DNA of 35,037 nucleotides from Plakobranchus ocellatus. Its lineage: Eukaryota; Mollusca; Gastropoda; Plakobranchidae. The notes under the pieces were generated by a model. It did not search any database, was not told the DNA's origin, and was given only the letters and a program-made list of their open reading frames with translations. The translations under genes were made by a program, and so were the position numbers. The stretch covers positions 180,247 through 215,283 of the forward strand of contig BLXT01008183.1 of the NCBI GenBank assembly GCA_019648995.1, in the 5' to 3' direction. This document shows, in pieces, positions 12,501-20,439 of this stretch. Position 1 is the first letter of the stretch. The number at the start of each line of letters is the position of its first letter.

Positions 12501-15500
12501 CTTGGCCAGATGGGTGGAGGTGACAAGCTTTTTGAAAAGATTGACAATGGCATCAGAGCAGCTAAAGTTGTCATCAGCTGTGTGACTGACAAATACGCCA
12601 AGTCTCCCAATTGTAACCGTGAGGTATTCATTAACATATACATGAATACGATTTCCTTTCTTAGCCTTCATCTTCATTTCATGCAATAGATAAACATTGC
12701 AACAAGCAACTCCATGTAGCAGTTATTACCATCATTATTTTTGTAGATACACATNNNNNNNNNNNNNNNNNNNNNNNNNNNNNNNNNNNNNNNNNNNNNN
12801 NNNNNNNNNNNNNNNNNNNNNNNNNNNNNNNNNNNNNNNNNNNNNNNNNNNNNNNNNNNNNNNNNNNNNNNNNNNNNNNNNNNNNNNNNNNNNNNNNNNN
12901 NNNNNNNNNNNNNNNNNNNNNNNNNNNNNNNNNNNNNNNNNNNNNNNNNNNNNNNNATAGATAAACATTGCAACAAGCAACTCCATGTAGCAAGTTATTA
13001 CCATCATTATTTTTGTAGATACACATTACACCACAACATTTCACAGTGATTGTTGTCACTATTTTCTTAACTTGTACTGTAGGTCAATCTCTCAGTGAAT
13101 CTGAAAAAGGTAATGATTCCTCTACTCATGGAGAAGTGTACATGGCCTCCCCCTGGCTCTATGGGTCCTATCTTCAGCGAGTACCTGTTCATACGCTTCT
13201 ACCAGAGAGCTGGAGAAGAGCTACCTGACGATCGATACTGGCCTGAAGATAAGTTCCAAGAGCTTCTCATGCAGCTCAATGTAATGGGTCTGCCACCTGA
13301 CGAGAACCAGATAGAGCCAGGTAACCTACATCGGCAGTGCTTTTTCATATGAAAAATCATGGTCTGCATTATCTTCAACTAAAAAAATTAAGAACAATTT
13401 ACACATATATGAAAAGCAAACGGCTGTCATACCCTTTCTAGAAAAAAAAAAGGATCGAATCACCAATTGGTTTGGCAAAGCACTTATGTTATTTATATAC
13501 TTTTTAAAAATTGAATCGCTATCTAGAGCTTGTACAAGTAACCTTGAAATATGCGCTTTTATCTAAAGTACAAATGCAGATTTACAATAACTTATACTTT
13601 AAATGCATTTCAAAGAGAACAAATCTTTAGTTTGAAAAAAATGAAAGCATGAAAAGATGATAAAATTCTGCACCAACAAAACAAATTAACAAAGAAAAAA
13701 GAACACTGCAAATTTTCTAGAAACACAACCAGGTAAAAAGAATAAAATAGAGATAGAATAAAATCGACACTTATTTATATATCTCATAATTTTCACTCTC
13801 TTTCCCCCTTCCCTGAATTACAGTCTACAGGGACTGGTGGATGCCAAAAGTTCAAGAAATCAAGATTGACAAAAGCAAGACAAAAGATGGTGGCATAAAA
13901 TCTATACAAGACACAGCAAATGAGGATAAAAAGGTTTCATCCTTTTCAGAGTACAATTGTTGTGAATTAAATCTATTTCTCCATCCCCATTTCTCCTTCC
14001 CTTTTTTAATGCCAATTTTTTCCCCAATGTTAAAGAAAAAAATTACCCATATGTTAGAAGGATGTAACTTTTCTTCTGATATTGGCTTCAAAGATTTTAA
14101 TGAAATTTGATTAGGGCCTAGGATTTAAACCTATTATAGTTGGTATCATCTGTTGCCATTTTCCTCACCATGTTATATATGTTGCAAGATGTCCCTTCTC
14201 AGGCTGTATTCGATATTTTTAAAGGATTTAAAAAATTTATACCTCACTGTTTTTCCTCTCCCTCTAACACAGGCTGCAGAATCTCCTGACATTTTCATCT
14301 CTTACCAATGGGGCAAGCAGAAGAACATCATTCAGCTGTATGAGCGTCTCACAGGCCATGGGTTCACGTGCTGGTTAGACATCAAGCAGATGGGTGGTGG
14401 TGACTCCCTGTATGATAAAATTGACCGTGGCCTGCGGGGATGTAGAGTGGTTGTGTCCTGTATCACACAAAAATATGCTCTGTCAGCCAACTGCCGGCGT
14501 GAAGTCAGCCTGGCAGATGCCCTGAAAAAGCCACTGCTTCCACTTCTGCTAGAGTCTATGACCTGGCCGCCAGCCGGCCCTATGAGCATGGCATTCACAC
14601 AGCTGCTTTACATTGACTTTACTAAGGTGCGTCTTATTTGGTTATAGACTTTACCAAGGTGTGTCTTGTATCATTATAGACTTTACAAAGGTGCATCTTA
14701 TAGTATTAGAGACTTTACTAAGGTGTGTCTTATTTGGTTATAGCCTTTACAAAGGTGCATCTTATAGTGTTAGAGACTTTACTAAGGTGTTTTTTATTTG
14801 TTTATAGACTATACCAAGGTGTTTATTGTATGGTTATGGTCATATATTACTATTGACTTGTGGAAGTGGGTTTCAAAATTGTACATCAAAGGCAATAGGG
14901 AGAAAAATGCAAAAAATATTTAATTGTAAAAATAAAACTAGATCTGCATCCTATCAAATTCTTTAAAAAGTACAATGTTTGGTTCAGAATTTTAGACTTT
15001 ATTTATTTGTGCCACATGATTTGTTCTGTTACTTATTTCTTTTTGTCTGGAAAAGTGTGCTCGATTGAATAAACTTACAAGTAGAAGCGAATGTTTTCAA
15101 CACAAATCATTGCAAAACATTCCTAACAAATGTGATGAATTTTATTCTTGCTATTTTGCTATGTTACTTTCTTTAACATGAAATGAATATCATCAACAAT
15201 AATTGCACATCCTTAACAGCCCTTTTTTTTTTGTTTTGTCCATGCGCTCGTAGGATGAGAGTGAGCAAATGATGTGGAATGGAGTCAAGTCCCAAGAACT
15301 CCTGGACAAAATTAACCAGCATGTGCCCATGCTTGAGCAGCCTGAGGATAAAGTCTCAACAGATGCTAAAACAGGTGGGCAGTTTGAGAATACTGATAAA
15401 TCCAAAGAGCACTACAATGACGAAGAAAAGGTTGGGGAACAGATTACAAACAGTGCAGAGCAAAAATCATTGAATATGGATGAATATGTTAATAAATCCG

Positions 15501-18500
15501 CAGAGCACTATAGTGATGAAGAAAAGATTGGGGAGCAGATTACAAACAACACAGAACAAAAATCATTGAATATGGATGAATATGTTAATAAATCCGCAGA
15601 GCACTATAGTGATGAAGAAAAGATAAGGAAGCAGATTACAAACAACACAGAGCAAAAATCATTGAATATGGATGAATATGGTGATAAATCCATAGATCAC
15701 TACAGTGACAAAAAGAAGGTTGGGAAGAAGATTACAAACAGTGCAGAACAAAGATTATTGAATATGGATGAATATGTTGATAAATCCAAAGAGCCATACA
15801 GTGATGAAGAAAAGGTTGGGGAGCAGATTACATACAGAGCAGAACAAAAATCATTGGATATGGATGAATATGTTCAGTCTCATGTACAGACAGATAAAAT
15901 TGAAAGAGAAGAGCAAAAGCATTTTAGGGAAGTGGAAGTGATAAAAGCTGAAAAGTATGGCAAAGATATTAAAACTTATGTGGAGACGAAGAAAGTCACA
16001 GCAAACATCAATAAAACAAATGAAAGACTGAAGACAATTGAAGAGAAGGAGGAATGCAGCAGTGACAAAGAAAACCAAAGAACTGTCACATTTGTTAATG
16101 TTTCTAACACAAGCAAAAGTAAAAATAAAAATGGTATAAGGATAGGTAAAAACAAAAAGGAATTAGATAGTGAAAGAGATAAGAGAACATTACTAATGAA
16201 ACAAGAAGATGAAGAGATCGAGCGGAAAACAGAAGCATCTGAAAAAAAGGAAAGACTTCTAAGAAAAGAGAAGCAATGGAAGGAAAAGGAAAGAAAACTA
16301 GAGGTAGAGGCAAGAAGGCTAGAGAGAAGAAAAGAGTATGAAAGACTGTTAAAGGAAAACACAATCAAAAAGGATTTAGAAAGACCAGATCAGCATCGAG
16401 ATGTCATTAAAAATGCCAAAAGAAATGCCCATGTCAATGATGCTCAAGAGCATGATAGCAATATTGATGGATCAGAAAAAGGTATGAGCAGGGTGGGTGG
16501 GAAAAAGGATTCAGCAGCCTCAACAAGCATACCAGAGCCAGCAAGTTTCAAGATAAAACAGAGGAAACCACTTCCTCTTCCATCTCAATTTGCAGCAGAA
16601 AAACAAAGACAGTTCCCTCCCTTCTCCATGCCAGAAGCAAAAAGCTCAAAGAGAAAATCACCAAGAGTTGCTGAAGATAAATTCGATAAACAGAGGTCTA
16701 CTGAAAATATTTTCCTTTCTCGTGGCTCCTCTGATTGGCCAAGAAGGGCCTCGTACACACCAAACAATATGAAAGGTGGAGAATCAAAGGTAGGCAGTGA
16801 AAGAGATACATTGGCGCTTTCAAATACCCAACAACAAAATCCTCAGAAGTCTGAAGATGCTATGAAATCACGCAGAAAAGTTCCCAAACCACCTCCTTCT
16901 CAGTATAGGAAGCCTTCTTTGTTCGACCCTTTTCCTTCTCAAGCTTTTAAGAAAGGTAAAACAGAAATTTGTTCTGTTACTGCTTTTGTAAGTAGTCTTG
17001 TCAGTAGACCTAGTTCCTTCTTTCTTTTACAAGGAAAATTGTTCCTTCATATTCTCCCGCCTGAGCAGATGCTTGTAGAAATGTACTCCATATTGGTCTG
17101 TGTTGTAAAGCTTTCAAGGCAAATTCAATACAGCTCACGCCATGATTTTTAATCATGATCCTATAGCCCAGTTGTTACATCAGTCAGTTTCACCAGCTGA
17201 TACACACGGCGAGTCAAGTATTTCACATCAGCTGATGAATGACAACTGTTAGGTTATAGAGCTTTTATCAAAATTATACATGATAAGAAATGAACACTGT
17301 TTGCAAAATTTTGATGGGTACCCATTATTTTACAACTCCCAACCTTATGTCGCACATTGATCTAACAAAAATCATTACATAAACTAGCCTAGCCTAGCCT
17401 ATCTCCCTCACCTGCCCTGCCTTAGCAAAAGGCTGGACACCCACACCCTCAACTTGGTAGCTATCCTACAAGGAGCAAAACTATTTTTTTTTTCAATTCC
17501 AAAATACACACACAAAAAAATCAAACTGCCATATGTATTCAAGTCTGGTTAGTTCTTATTTCGAATAACTTTATACATCAAAAACATGTACATGTATCAA
17601 GTTAATGAATGCACCCATCTTGCACCCACTATCTCTATCACTCTGAATGTATCCACTATCAGGGCATGGGAAAGAAACTTCTTTTAGATAAATCTCATGC
17701 AATAGCGCCATAAAAGCAATAAGTCCTAAAAACAACTGACTCTGAGCAAGGCACATTTGCCTCAGTGTTTGACTGATTTATCTCATAATATTAATGAGAA
17801 GCGAACTGTAAAGAAAATAATGCTACAGTTATCAATATAATCTTACATGCAAACAATTGTATCCTCTCTATGAAGGTAATGTCTTCCCAAATCTAAAATT
17901 TCTGGTTTAGTCACATAAAAGGTGACTTGGAAACTGGGCATAGAAATGATAATGTTTGGAAACCATACTTTTATACAAAAAAGTTTTCTTACACAGCAGG
18001 CTTAATTTGCCTCCATTTTAAAGTAAATCAGAATTTACTATTTCATAAAACTTGTGAGAGAATTTTGCTTTGCTTTGTTAAATTTCTTTTTTTTTTTTTT
18101 AAGAGTTTGACTTCATGTGTAGTCAATTTATTCGAGAAACATGGCCAGTAGTAATTAATGAGATGGTTTATGAAGTTTCACAAATTTTTTCGCTGAATTT
18201 TTTTTTGTGGGAAATTTACCACAAGCTATTATTAATATGTGGTTTTATTGTGACGTGTATGAATAGTCATCCTAAAAAAATAACATCTTTATGTTTTGCC
18301 CTTTTGCTCCCTGTGTTTAAAGCTTTTTCATAAATTGTTTGATCTCACTCTACCCATGATATTTAGCATAATGCTAGAGCTCTATTAATTTTTATTATGC
18401 TTTTGCTAAATGTAGCCGCACCATACTCATCATTAGCACAAATACCATTATATCATTATCATCATTTTAAATGTTTATACCTATAATGTTGGAAGATTCA

Positions 18501-19616
18501 TCATCATGACATCGCAGGTCAATTTATAACAATCTTTTTATTTCTATTTTTCCCATTTCACCACATTTGAATTTACTTCTGATTTGTTTCTTTCCTCTCT
18601 TTTTTTCTTCTACAAAATCTTTTGCAATTTTTATGTAAAAGAGTTAATGATTAATCCTAATTTTTTTTTTACCAATGCCTTTTTTTCTTTCATAGTCTTT
18701 GAATTGGAAAACATTCATTATAACACACTGTATGTTTCTTTAAATAGGGTTACAAACAATATTTTCTTAAAGTAGTTGAGCAAAATTTGAAAGAGTGTAG
18801 GGGAAACAATGTCATTATGTGAACTGAAAATTACTGTGTAGTTGAAAGTATCTTTACCCACTGCTCGAAATTTACTGTCCTTGCCAGAGACCTTTTGGTT
18901 TCAGTGTTGATTCATCACAAGTCTTAGCATTAAAGCGGATCAATAGAATTTTCAGGATCTTTGAAGTTATGGTTTCCAGGAGTGCAATAGTTGAGCATTG
19001 CCTAAACTTGTATGTGGCTGAATATGAAGCTGACTTAACGCTAAGCCACTAAATTTGATAGACAAGGAATACTGTTCAGTTTGTGGTGATAAATCACCAA
19101 ACATCAGAATGTTGAATTTATGATATATAACATATTTTCTTTGGTCCCAAAAACTGGCTTTTTAAAATCTTCTTCCAATTCTCCCCTCCCCCAAATCTCT
19201 ATAAAAACAATACAGAAACATCTTCAAAAAAGAGACAAAATGGGCCGGAGAATTCTAAAACCCATGTACAGCAGAATCAAGAGAAACAAGACGAGGCAAT
19301 ACCTAAACCATCCCAGCAAAGGGAAACAGAACAACAAACAAAGCAACAACAGCAGAGACAAAATGGGCCAGAGAATTCCAAAACCCATGGACAGCAGAAT
19401 CAACAGAAACAAGAAGATGAGGCAAGGCCTAAACCGTCCCAGCAAAACCAGCAACGGGAAACACAGCAACAAAAAGAACAGGAGCAGCAGAGAGAACAAA
19501 AATCCAGAGCAGTTCACGATCAGCAACAACCAACTGAATCGCCAGCATCACAGCCTTCCCCTGATGAGTTGCCTCAGGACCCGCCTAAAAAATCCAAAAC
19601 CTGTGCCATTTTTTGA
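460..19616 (+). CDS. multi-exon ARM-like / coiled-coil / death / TIR-TIR protein with CaaX tail, 5' partial
   Basis: I joined 23 exons by GT-AG boundaries and phase: 460-590, 1432-1591, 1864-1991, 2950-3070, 3339-3496, 3970-4105, 4393-4535, 5384-5443, 5731-5884, 6312-6519, 7177-7325, 8913-9128, 9364-9581, 10345-10432, 11007-11150, 11349-11512, 12045-12154, 12364-12623, 13083-13320, 13824-13933, 14273-14626, 15254-16955 and 19216-19616. They total 5553 nt, 1850 codons plus TGA, with no internal stop. Residues about 1-650 are helical and solenoid-like, then come a coiled coil, a death domain, two TIR domains, repeats, a charged coiled coil and a C-terminal CAIF. Family knowledge: death and TIR domains are signalling modules of animal innate immunity and cell death, and ARM plus TIR recalls SARM1, an NAD-cleaving protein. 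The NADase role, any partner and the membrane location are inference. No named orthologue is recognised. Confidence 0.85.
1432..1591 (+). CDS. gene 1 exon 2 (helical region)
   Basis: Acceptor AG at 1430-1431 and donor GTAATT at 1592. It encodes an amphipathic helical segment beginning [20 protein letters not shown] and ends in phase 0. Confidence 0.85.
1864..1991 (+). CDS. gene 1 exon 3 (helical region)
   Basis: Acceptor CAG at 1861-1863 and donor GTATGT at 1992. It begins [20 protein letters not shown] and ends with two bases of a split Lys codon. Confidence 0.85.
2950..3070 (+). CDS. gene 1 exon 4 (helical region)
   Basis: Acceptor CAG at 2947-2949 completes the split codon. It encodes [20 protein letters not shown] and a following helix, with donor GTTTAT at 3071. 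This frame is short on its own and is supported mainly by phase fit and helix character. Confidence 0.8.
3339..3496 (+). CDS. gene 1 exon 5 (helical region)
   Basis: Acceptor CTCTCAG ending at 3338 and strong donor GTGAGT at 3497. It encodes an Ala-rich helix followed by a Lys/Glu-rich helix ([20 protein letters not shown]). It ends with two bases of a Gln codon. Confidence 0.85.
3970..4105 (+). CDS. gene 1 exon 6 (helical region)
   Basis: Acceptor TTTGCAG ending at 3969 and donor GTGAGA at 4106. It reads [20 protein letters not shown] and a further acidic helix, ending in phase 0. Confidence 0.85.
4393..4535 (+). CDS. gene 1 exon 7 (helical region)
   Basis: Acceptor GGCAG ending at 4392 and donor GTGAGA at 4536. 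It reads [20 protein letters not shown], then a [15 protein letters not shown] helix, and ends with two bases of a Lys codon. Confidence 0.85.
5384..5443 (+). CDS. gene 1 exon 8, 60-nt in-frame cassette (helix)
   Basis: Follows a long T-rich tract and CAG at 5381-5383, with donor GTTAGT at 5444. Its 60 nt encode [19 protein letters not shown], a hydrophobic helix. It enters and leaves in the same phase, so exon 7 can also join directly to exon 9. The end is less certain because the donor is not optimal. Confidence 0.6.
5731..5884 (+). CDS. gene 1 exon 9 (helical region)
   Basis: Acceptor CCCCAG ending at 5730 and donor GTGTGA at 5885. It reads [20 protein letters not shown] onward and ends in phase 0 after LFTW. 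Confidence 0.85.
6312..6519 (+). CDS. gene 1 exon 10 (helical region)
   Basis: Acceptor CTCTACAG ending at 6311 and consensus donor GTAAGT at 6520. It begins [20 protein letters not shown] and contains a Gly/Ser-rich loop before another helix ([14 protein letters not shown]). It ends with one base of an Arg codon. Confidence 0.9.
7177..7325 (+). CDS. gene 1 exon 11 (helical region)
   Basis: Acceptor TTTCAG ending at 7176 and donor GTACGT at 7326. It begins [20 protein letters not shown] after the split Arg codon and ends in phase 0 at SVPE. The following intron carries the solo LTR. Confidence 0.9.
8326..8333 (+). promoter_or_regulatory. TATA box of the solo LTR
   Basis: TATAAATA within GGTATAAATACC, about 295 bp into the LTR, which is the usual position of the U3/R promoter. 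Its orientation matches gene 1. Confidence 0.6.
8359..8480 (+). repeat. degenerate CACAGAG iteration in the LTR leader
   Basis: ACAGAG or ATAGAG words recur about a dozen times just downstream of the TATA box (CACACAGAG, CACAGAGAT, GTAGAGAAC and similar). This is a short-period imperfect tandem array in the presumed R/U5 part. Confidence 0.6.
8913..9128 (+). CDS. gene 1 exon 12 (helical region)
   Basis: Acceptor GTCAG ending at 8912 and donor GTAAGA at 9129. Its 72 codons encode ARM/HEAT-like helices, beginning [20 protein letters not shown]. Both ends are in phase 0, so skipping would keep the frame. Confidence 0.9.
9364..9581 (+). CDS. gene 1 exon 13 (end of helical region)
   Basis: Acceptor AACAG ending at 9363 and consensus donor GTGAGT at 9582. 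It begins [20 protein letters not shown] and turns strongly basic ([14 protein letters not shown]) before a linker. It ends with two bases of a Thr codon. Confidence 0.9.
10345..10432 (+). CDS. gene 1 exon 14 (coiled coil, first half)
   Basis: Acceptor AACAG ending at 10344. It reads [20 protein letters not shown], with hydrophobic residues at heptad spacing. The donor is GTCAGT at 10433, a non-optimal but acceptable site, ending in phase 0. Confidence 0.75.
11007..11150 (+). CDS. gene 1 exon 15 (coiled coil, second half)
   Basis: Acceptor GCTTAG ending at 11006 and donor GTGAGA at 11151. Its 48 codons of Glu/Lys/Val heptads ([20 protein letters not shown] and on) form a clear parallel-type coiled coil, which suggests oligomerisation just before the death domain. 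Both ends are in phase 0. Confidence 0.85.
11349..11512 (+). CDS. gene 1 exon 16 (death domain, helices 1-5)
   Basis: Acceptor GACCAG ending at 11348 and donor GTAAAA at 11513. It carries the death-fold signature: a first helix with VAKLLNP, then [20 protein letters not shown] with the core Trp and the LG-Y turn, and a [15 protein letters not shown] helix. It resembles the UNC5/ankyrin type of death domain, a homotypic interaction module. Confidence 0.85.
12045..12154 (+). CDS. gene 1 exon 17 (death domain, last helix)
   Basis: Acceptor ATTCAG ending at 12044 and donor GTAAGA at 12155. It continues the death domain with [20 protein letters not shown] and a short helix into the linker. The split Trp codon joins exactly to exon 16. 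It ends with one base. Confidence 0.85.
12364..12623 (+). CDS. gene 1 exon 18 (TIR domain 1, N-terminal part)
   Basis: After an acidic linker, [11 protein letters not shown] is the first beta strand and box 1 of a TIR domain. [20 protein letters not shown] is the BB-loop region and helix [21 protein letters not shown] the next strand and box 2 region. An acidic residue (Glu in LFEKI) lies on helix C within a residue or two of the SARM1 catalytic Glu. Donor GTATTC at 12624. Family knowledge: many TIR domains of this type cleave NAD or oligomerise for signalling. Activity is not shown. Confidence 0.9.
12686..13026. repeat. assembly gap (202 N) flanked by the same ~70 bp on both sides
   Basis: The N run is 12755-12956. 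The 69 bp before it (12686-12754) and the 70 bp after it (12957-13026) are the same sequence, ATAGATAAACATTGCAACAA to TAGATACACAT, differing by one inserted A. They look like overlapping contig ends left unmerged, so the gap may be artificial. Alternatively it is an intronic tandem repeat that was not assembled. It lies in the intron that splits TIR 1. Confidence 0.9.
13083..13320 (+). CDS. gene 1 exon 19 (TIR domain 1, C-terminal part)
   Basis: Acceptor CTGTAG ending at 13082. It continues TIR 1 from exon 18 as [20 protein letters not shown], then [20 protein letters not shown]. The WPPP motif matches the EWPEP region of SARM1 by family knowledge. It is followed by a helix ([15 protein letters not shown]). 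Donor GTAACC at 13321, leaving one base. Confidence 0.9.
13824..13933 (+). CDS. gene 1 exon 20 (inter-TIR linker)
   Basis: Acceptor TTACAG ending at 13823 and donor GTTTCA at 13934. It encodes [20 protein letters not shown] and a Lys/Asp-rich tail linking TIR 1 to TIR 2. The phase excludes a second AG seven bases downstream. Confidence 0.75.
14273..14626 (+). CDS. gene 1 exon 21 (complete TIR domain 2)
   Basis: One 118-codon exon holds the second [16 protein letters not shown] (strand A), [20 protein letters not shown] (BB loop and helix C), [40 protein letters not shown] and LLYIDFTK. It follows TIR 1 motif by motif but has no intron at the equivalent of the NRE/V junction and has Asp where TIR 1 has Glu on helix C. 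Acceptor ACACAG ends at 14272; donor GTGCGT is at 14627. Confidence 0.92.
14615..14838 (+). repeat. 32-bp tandem repeat, 7 copies, spanning the exon 21 splice donor
   Basis: Units start at 14615, 14647, 14679, 14711, 14743, 14775 and 14807, exactly 32 bp apart. Each begins GACTTTAC(T/C/A)AAGGTG, with small changes. The first 12 bases of unit 1 are the end of exon 21 and the rest is intron. Units alternate between two types (CTTATTTGG and CTTATAGT...), suggesting a 64-bp higher-order unit. The exon end and 5' splice site are therefore repeated seven times. Confidence 0.92.
15254..16955 (+). CDS. gene 1 exon 22 (repeats, coiled coil, proline-rich linker)
   Basis: A 1702-nt exon, far larger than its neighbours. 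It starts [20 protein letters not shown], a helix like the one after TIR 1. It then has five 32-residue repeats, an acidic/basic linker, a long Lys/Glu/Arg coiled coil (nt about 16206-16380), and basic proline-rich parts such as [11 protein letters not shown] and [16 protein letters not shown], which could bind SH3 domains. Acceptor CTCGTAG ends at 15253; donor GTAAAA at 16956 leaves one base that joins exon 23 in frame. Reading through the donor would add about 65 codons to a TAA at 17150. Confidence 0.88.
15398..15877 (+). repeat. five coding 96-bp tandem repeats (32 residues each)
   Basis: Units 15398-15493, 15494-15589, 15590-15685, 15686-15781 and 15782-15877 have no length change. The consensus is [16 protein letters not shown], then .[11 protein letters not shown]. 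Units 2 and 3 are nearly identical in DNA, so expansion is recent. The repeat is acidic with conserved Tyr and Ser positions; no known domain is recognised. Confidence 0.95.
16956..19215 (+). other. last intron of gene 1, 2.26 kb
   Basis: Bounded by donor GTAAAA at 16956 and acceptor ATACAG ending at 19215. It holds a short palindrome CATGATTTTTAATCATG at 17141-17157 and a (TAGCC)n-like run near 17392-17405. The rest is AT-rich with no supported exon. Confidence 0.7.
19216..19616 (+). CDS. gene 1 last exon: Gln-rich tail ending in CaaX-like CAIF
   Basis: Begins in the phase left by exon 22 (split Glu codon) and reads [16 protein letters not shown] onward to TGA at 19614-19616. It is rich in Gln, Lys and Pro and contains a duplicated 41-residue unit. 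The last residues are [12 protein letters not shown] Cys four from the end, two aliphatic residues and Phe, with Lys upstream, fits a prenylation signal for geranylgeranyl or farnesyl transfer, with a polybasic stretch aiding membrane binding. Prenylation is inference from the motif. Confidence 0.85.
19231..19476 (+). repeat. two 123-bp coding repeats in the last exon
   Basis: Copies begin at 19231 and 19354, 123 bp (41 codons) apart. Both read [17 protein letters not shown], then a PKPSQQ motif. They diverge by point changes and small in-frame indels. Confidence 0.85.
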
Positions 19617-20439
19617 TGTTATTGATTTATTGCTTATATTAATTATGTTGAGCAATTTCATTGGTTTTGTCAAGCAAAGCAAAAACCACTGTTTATTGAA
19701 TATTAGATTTGTTAATTTTTCTACAGCAATACTTTATAAAATTTTATCTCTTACTGCTGTACATAACTCAAAAGTGATATTAAGATATTACAATTACTCT
19801 TTTATTCCCTCGACTAACTCTCAAACCTTACATTGTTTGATGATAAACATACCTCCTCATTCAAATTTGATAGAATGCTTTTTTTACTATAAAAAATCTA
19901 TTTGTTGCCATTATTGATTGCTCCATATTGAAAATTGCTCACATTCTGCATGGAATTTGGCCGTTTTGTATACTACATTATGCAGTTTCTTTTTATGAAG
20001 GATATTTAACAAACTAATTTGTGTAATATCATCATCATTTAATGTCATGCTGAAGAGTAGTGTCGACCATGACTTTCCACTTCATCTTATCTTCCATTGT
20101 CCTGATGGTGGCATTGTTTTCTTTCTTTGCCGTCCACAAGCTCTTTTGAAATTGAACTTTACTGTTGTTATCAAATGTTCTAGTTTTCTGCTCCATATTT
20201 ACCAAAAACTTAGCCTGCCTTTTTGTAAAATGTGTGTATTTTATTTAACAGCAGATTCACTTCAAACATTCCGTCCAAGAACTGTTGAACTCTATTTTTC
20301 TATCTTCTCTGGTATACACTGGTGAGTATTGTATGTAAGGAGAGACAGTCGTCTGCTGGCAACAAGGAATATCTTTTTGATTTTGAGGGCGTTTGCTACA
20401 CAATCACTTTAGCATTGTCTGGACCTTTTTCCAACCCAC

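Noticed and set aside
12674..13059. Several frames running through the N gap
   Set aside because: They are open only because N codons are not stops.
16104..16368. Long minus-strand frames rich in Phe, Ser and Leu
   Set aside because: They are the reverse complement of the Lys/Glu/Arg-rich coding part of exon 22 and have no splice support.
19120..19917. 265-codon + strand frame over the last exon
   Set aside because: It is out of phase with exon 22. The correct frame gives the Gln-rich tail with internal repeats and a phase-matched start.
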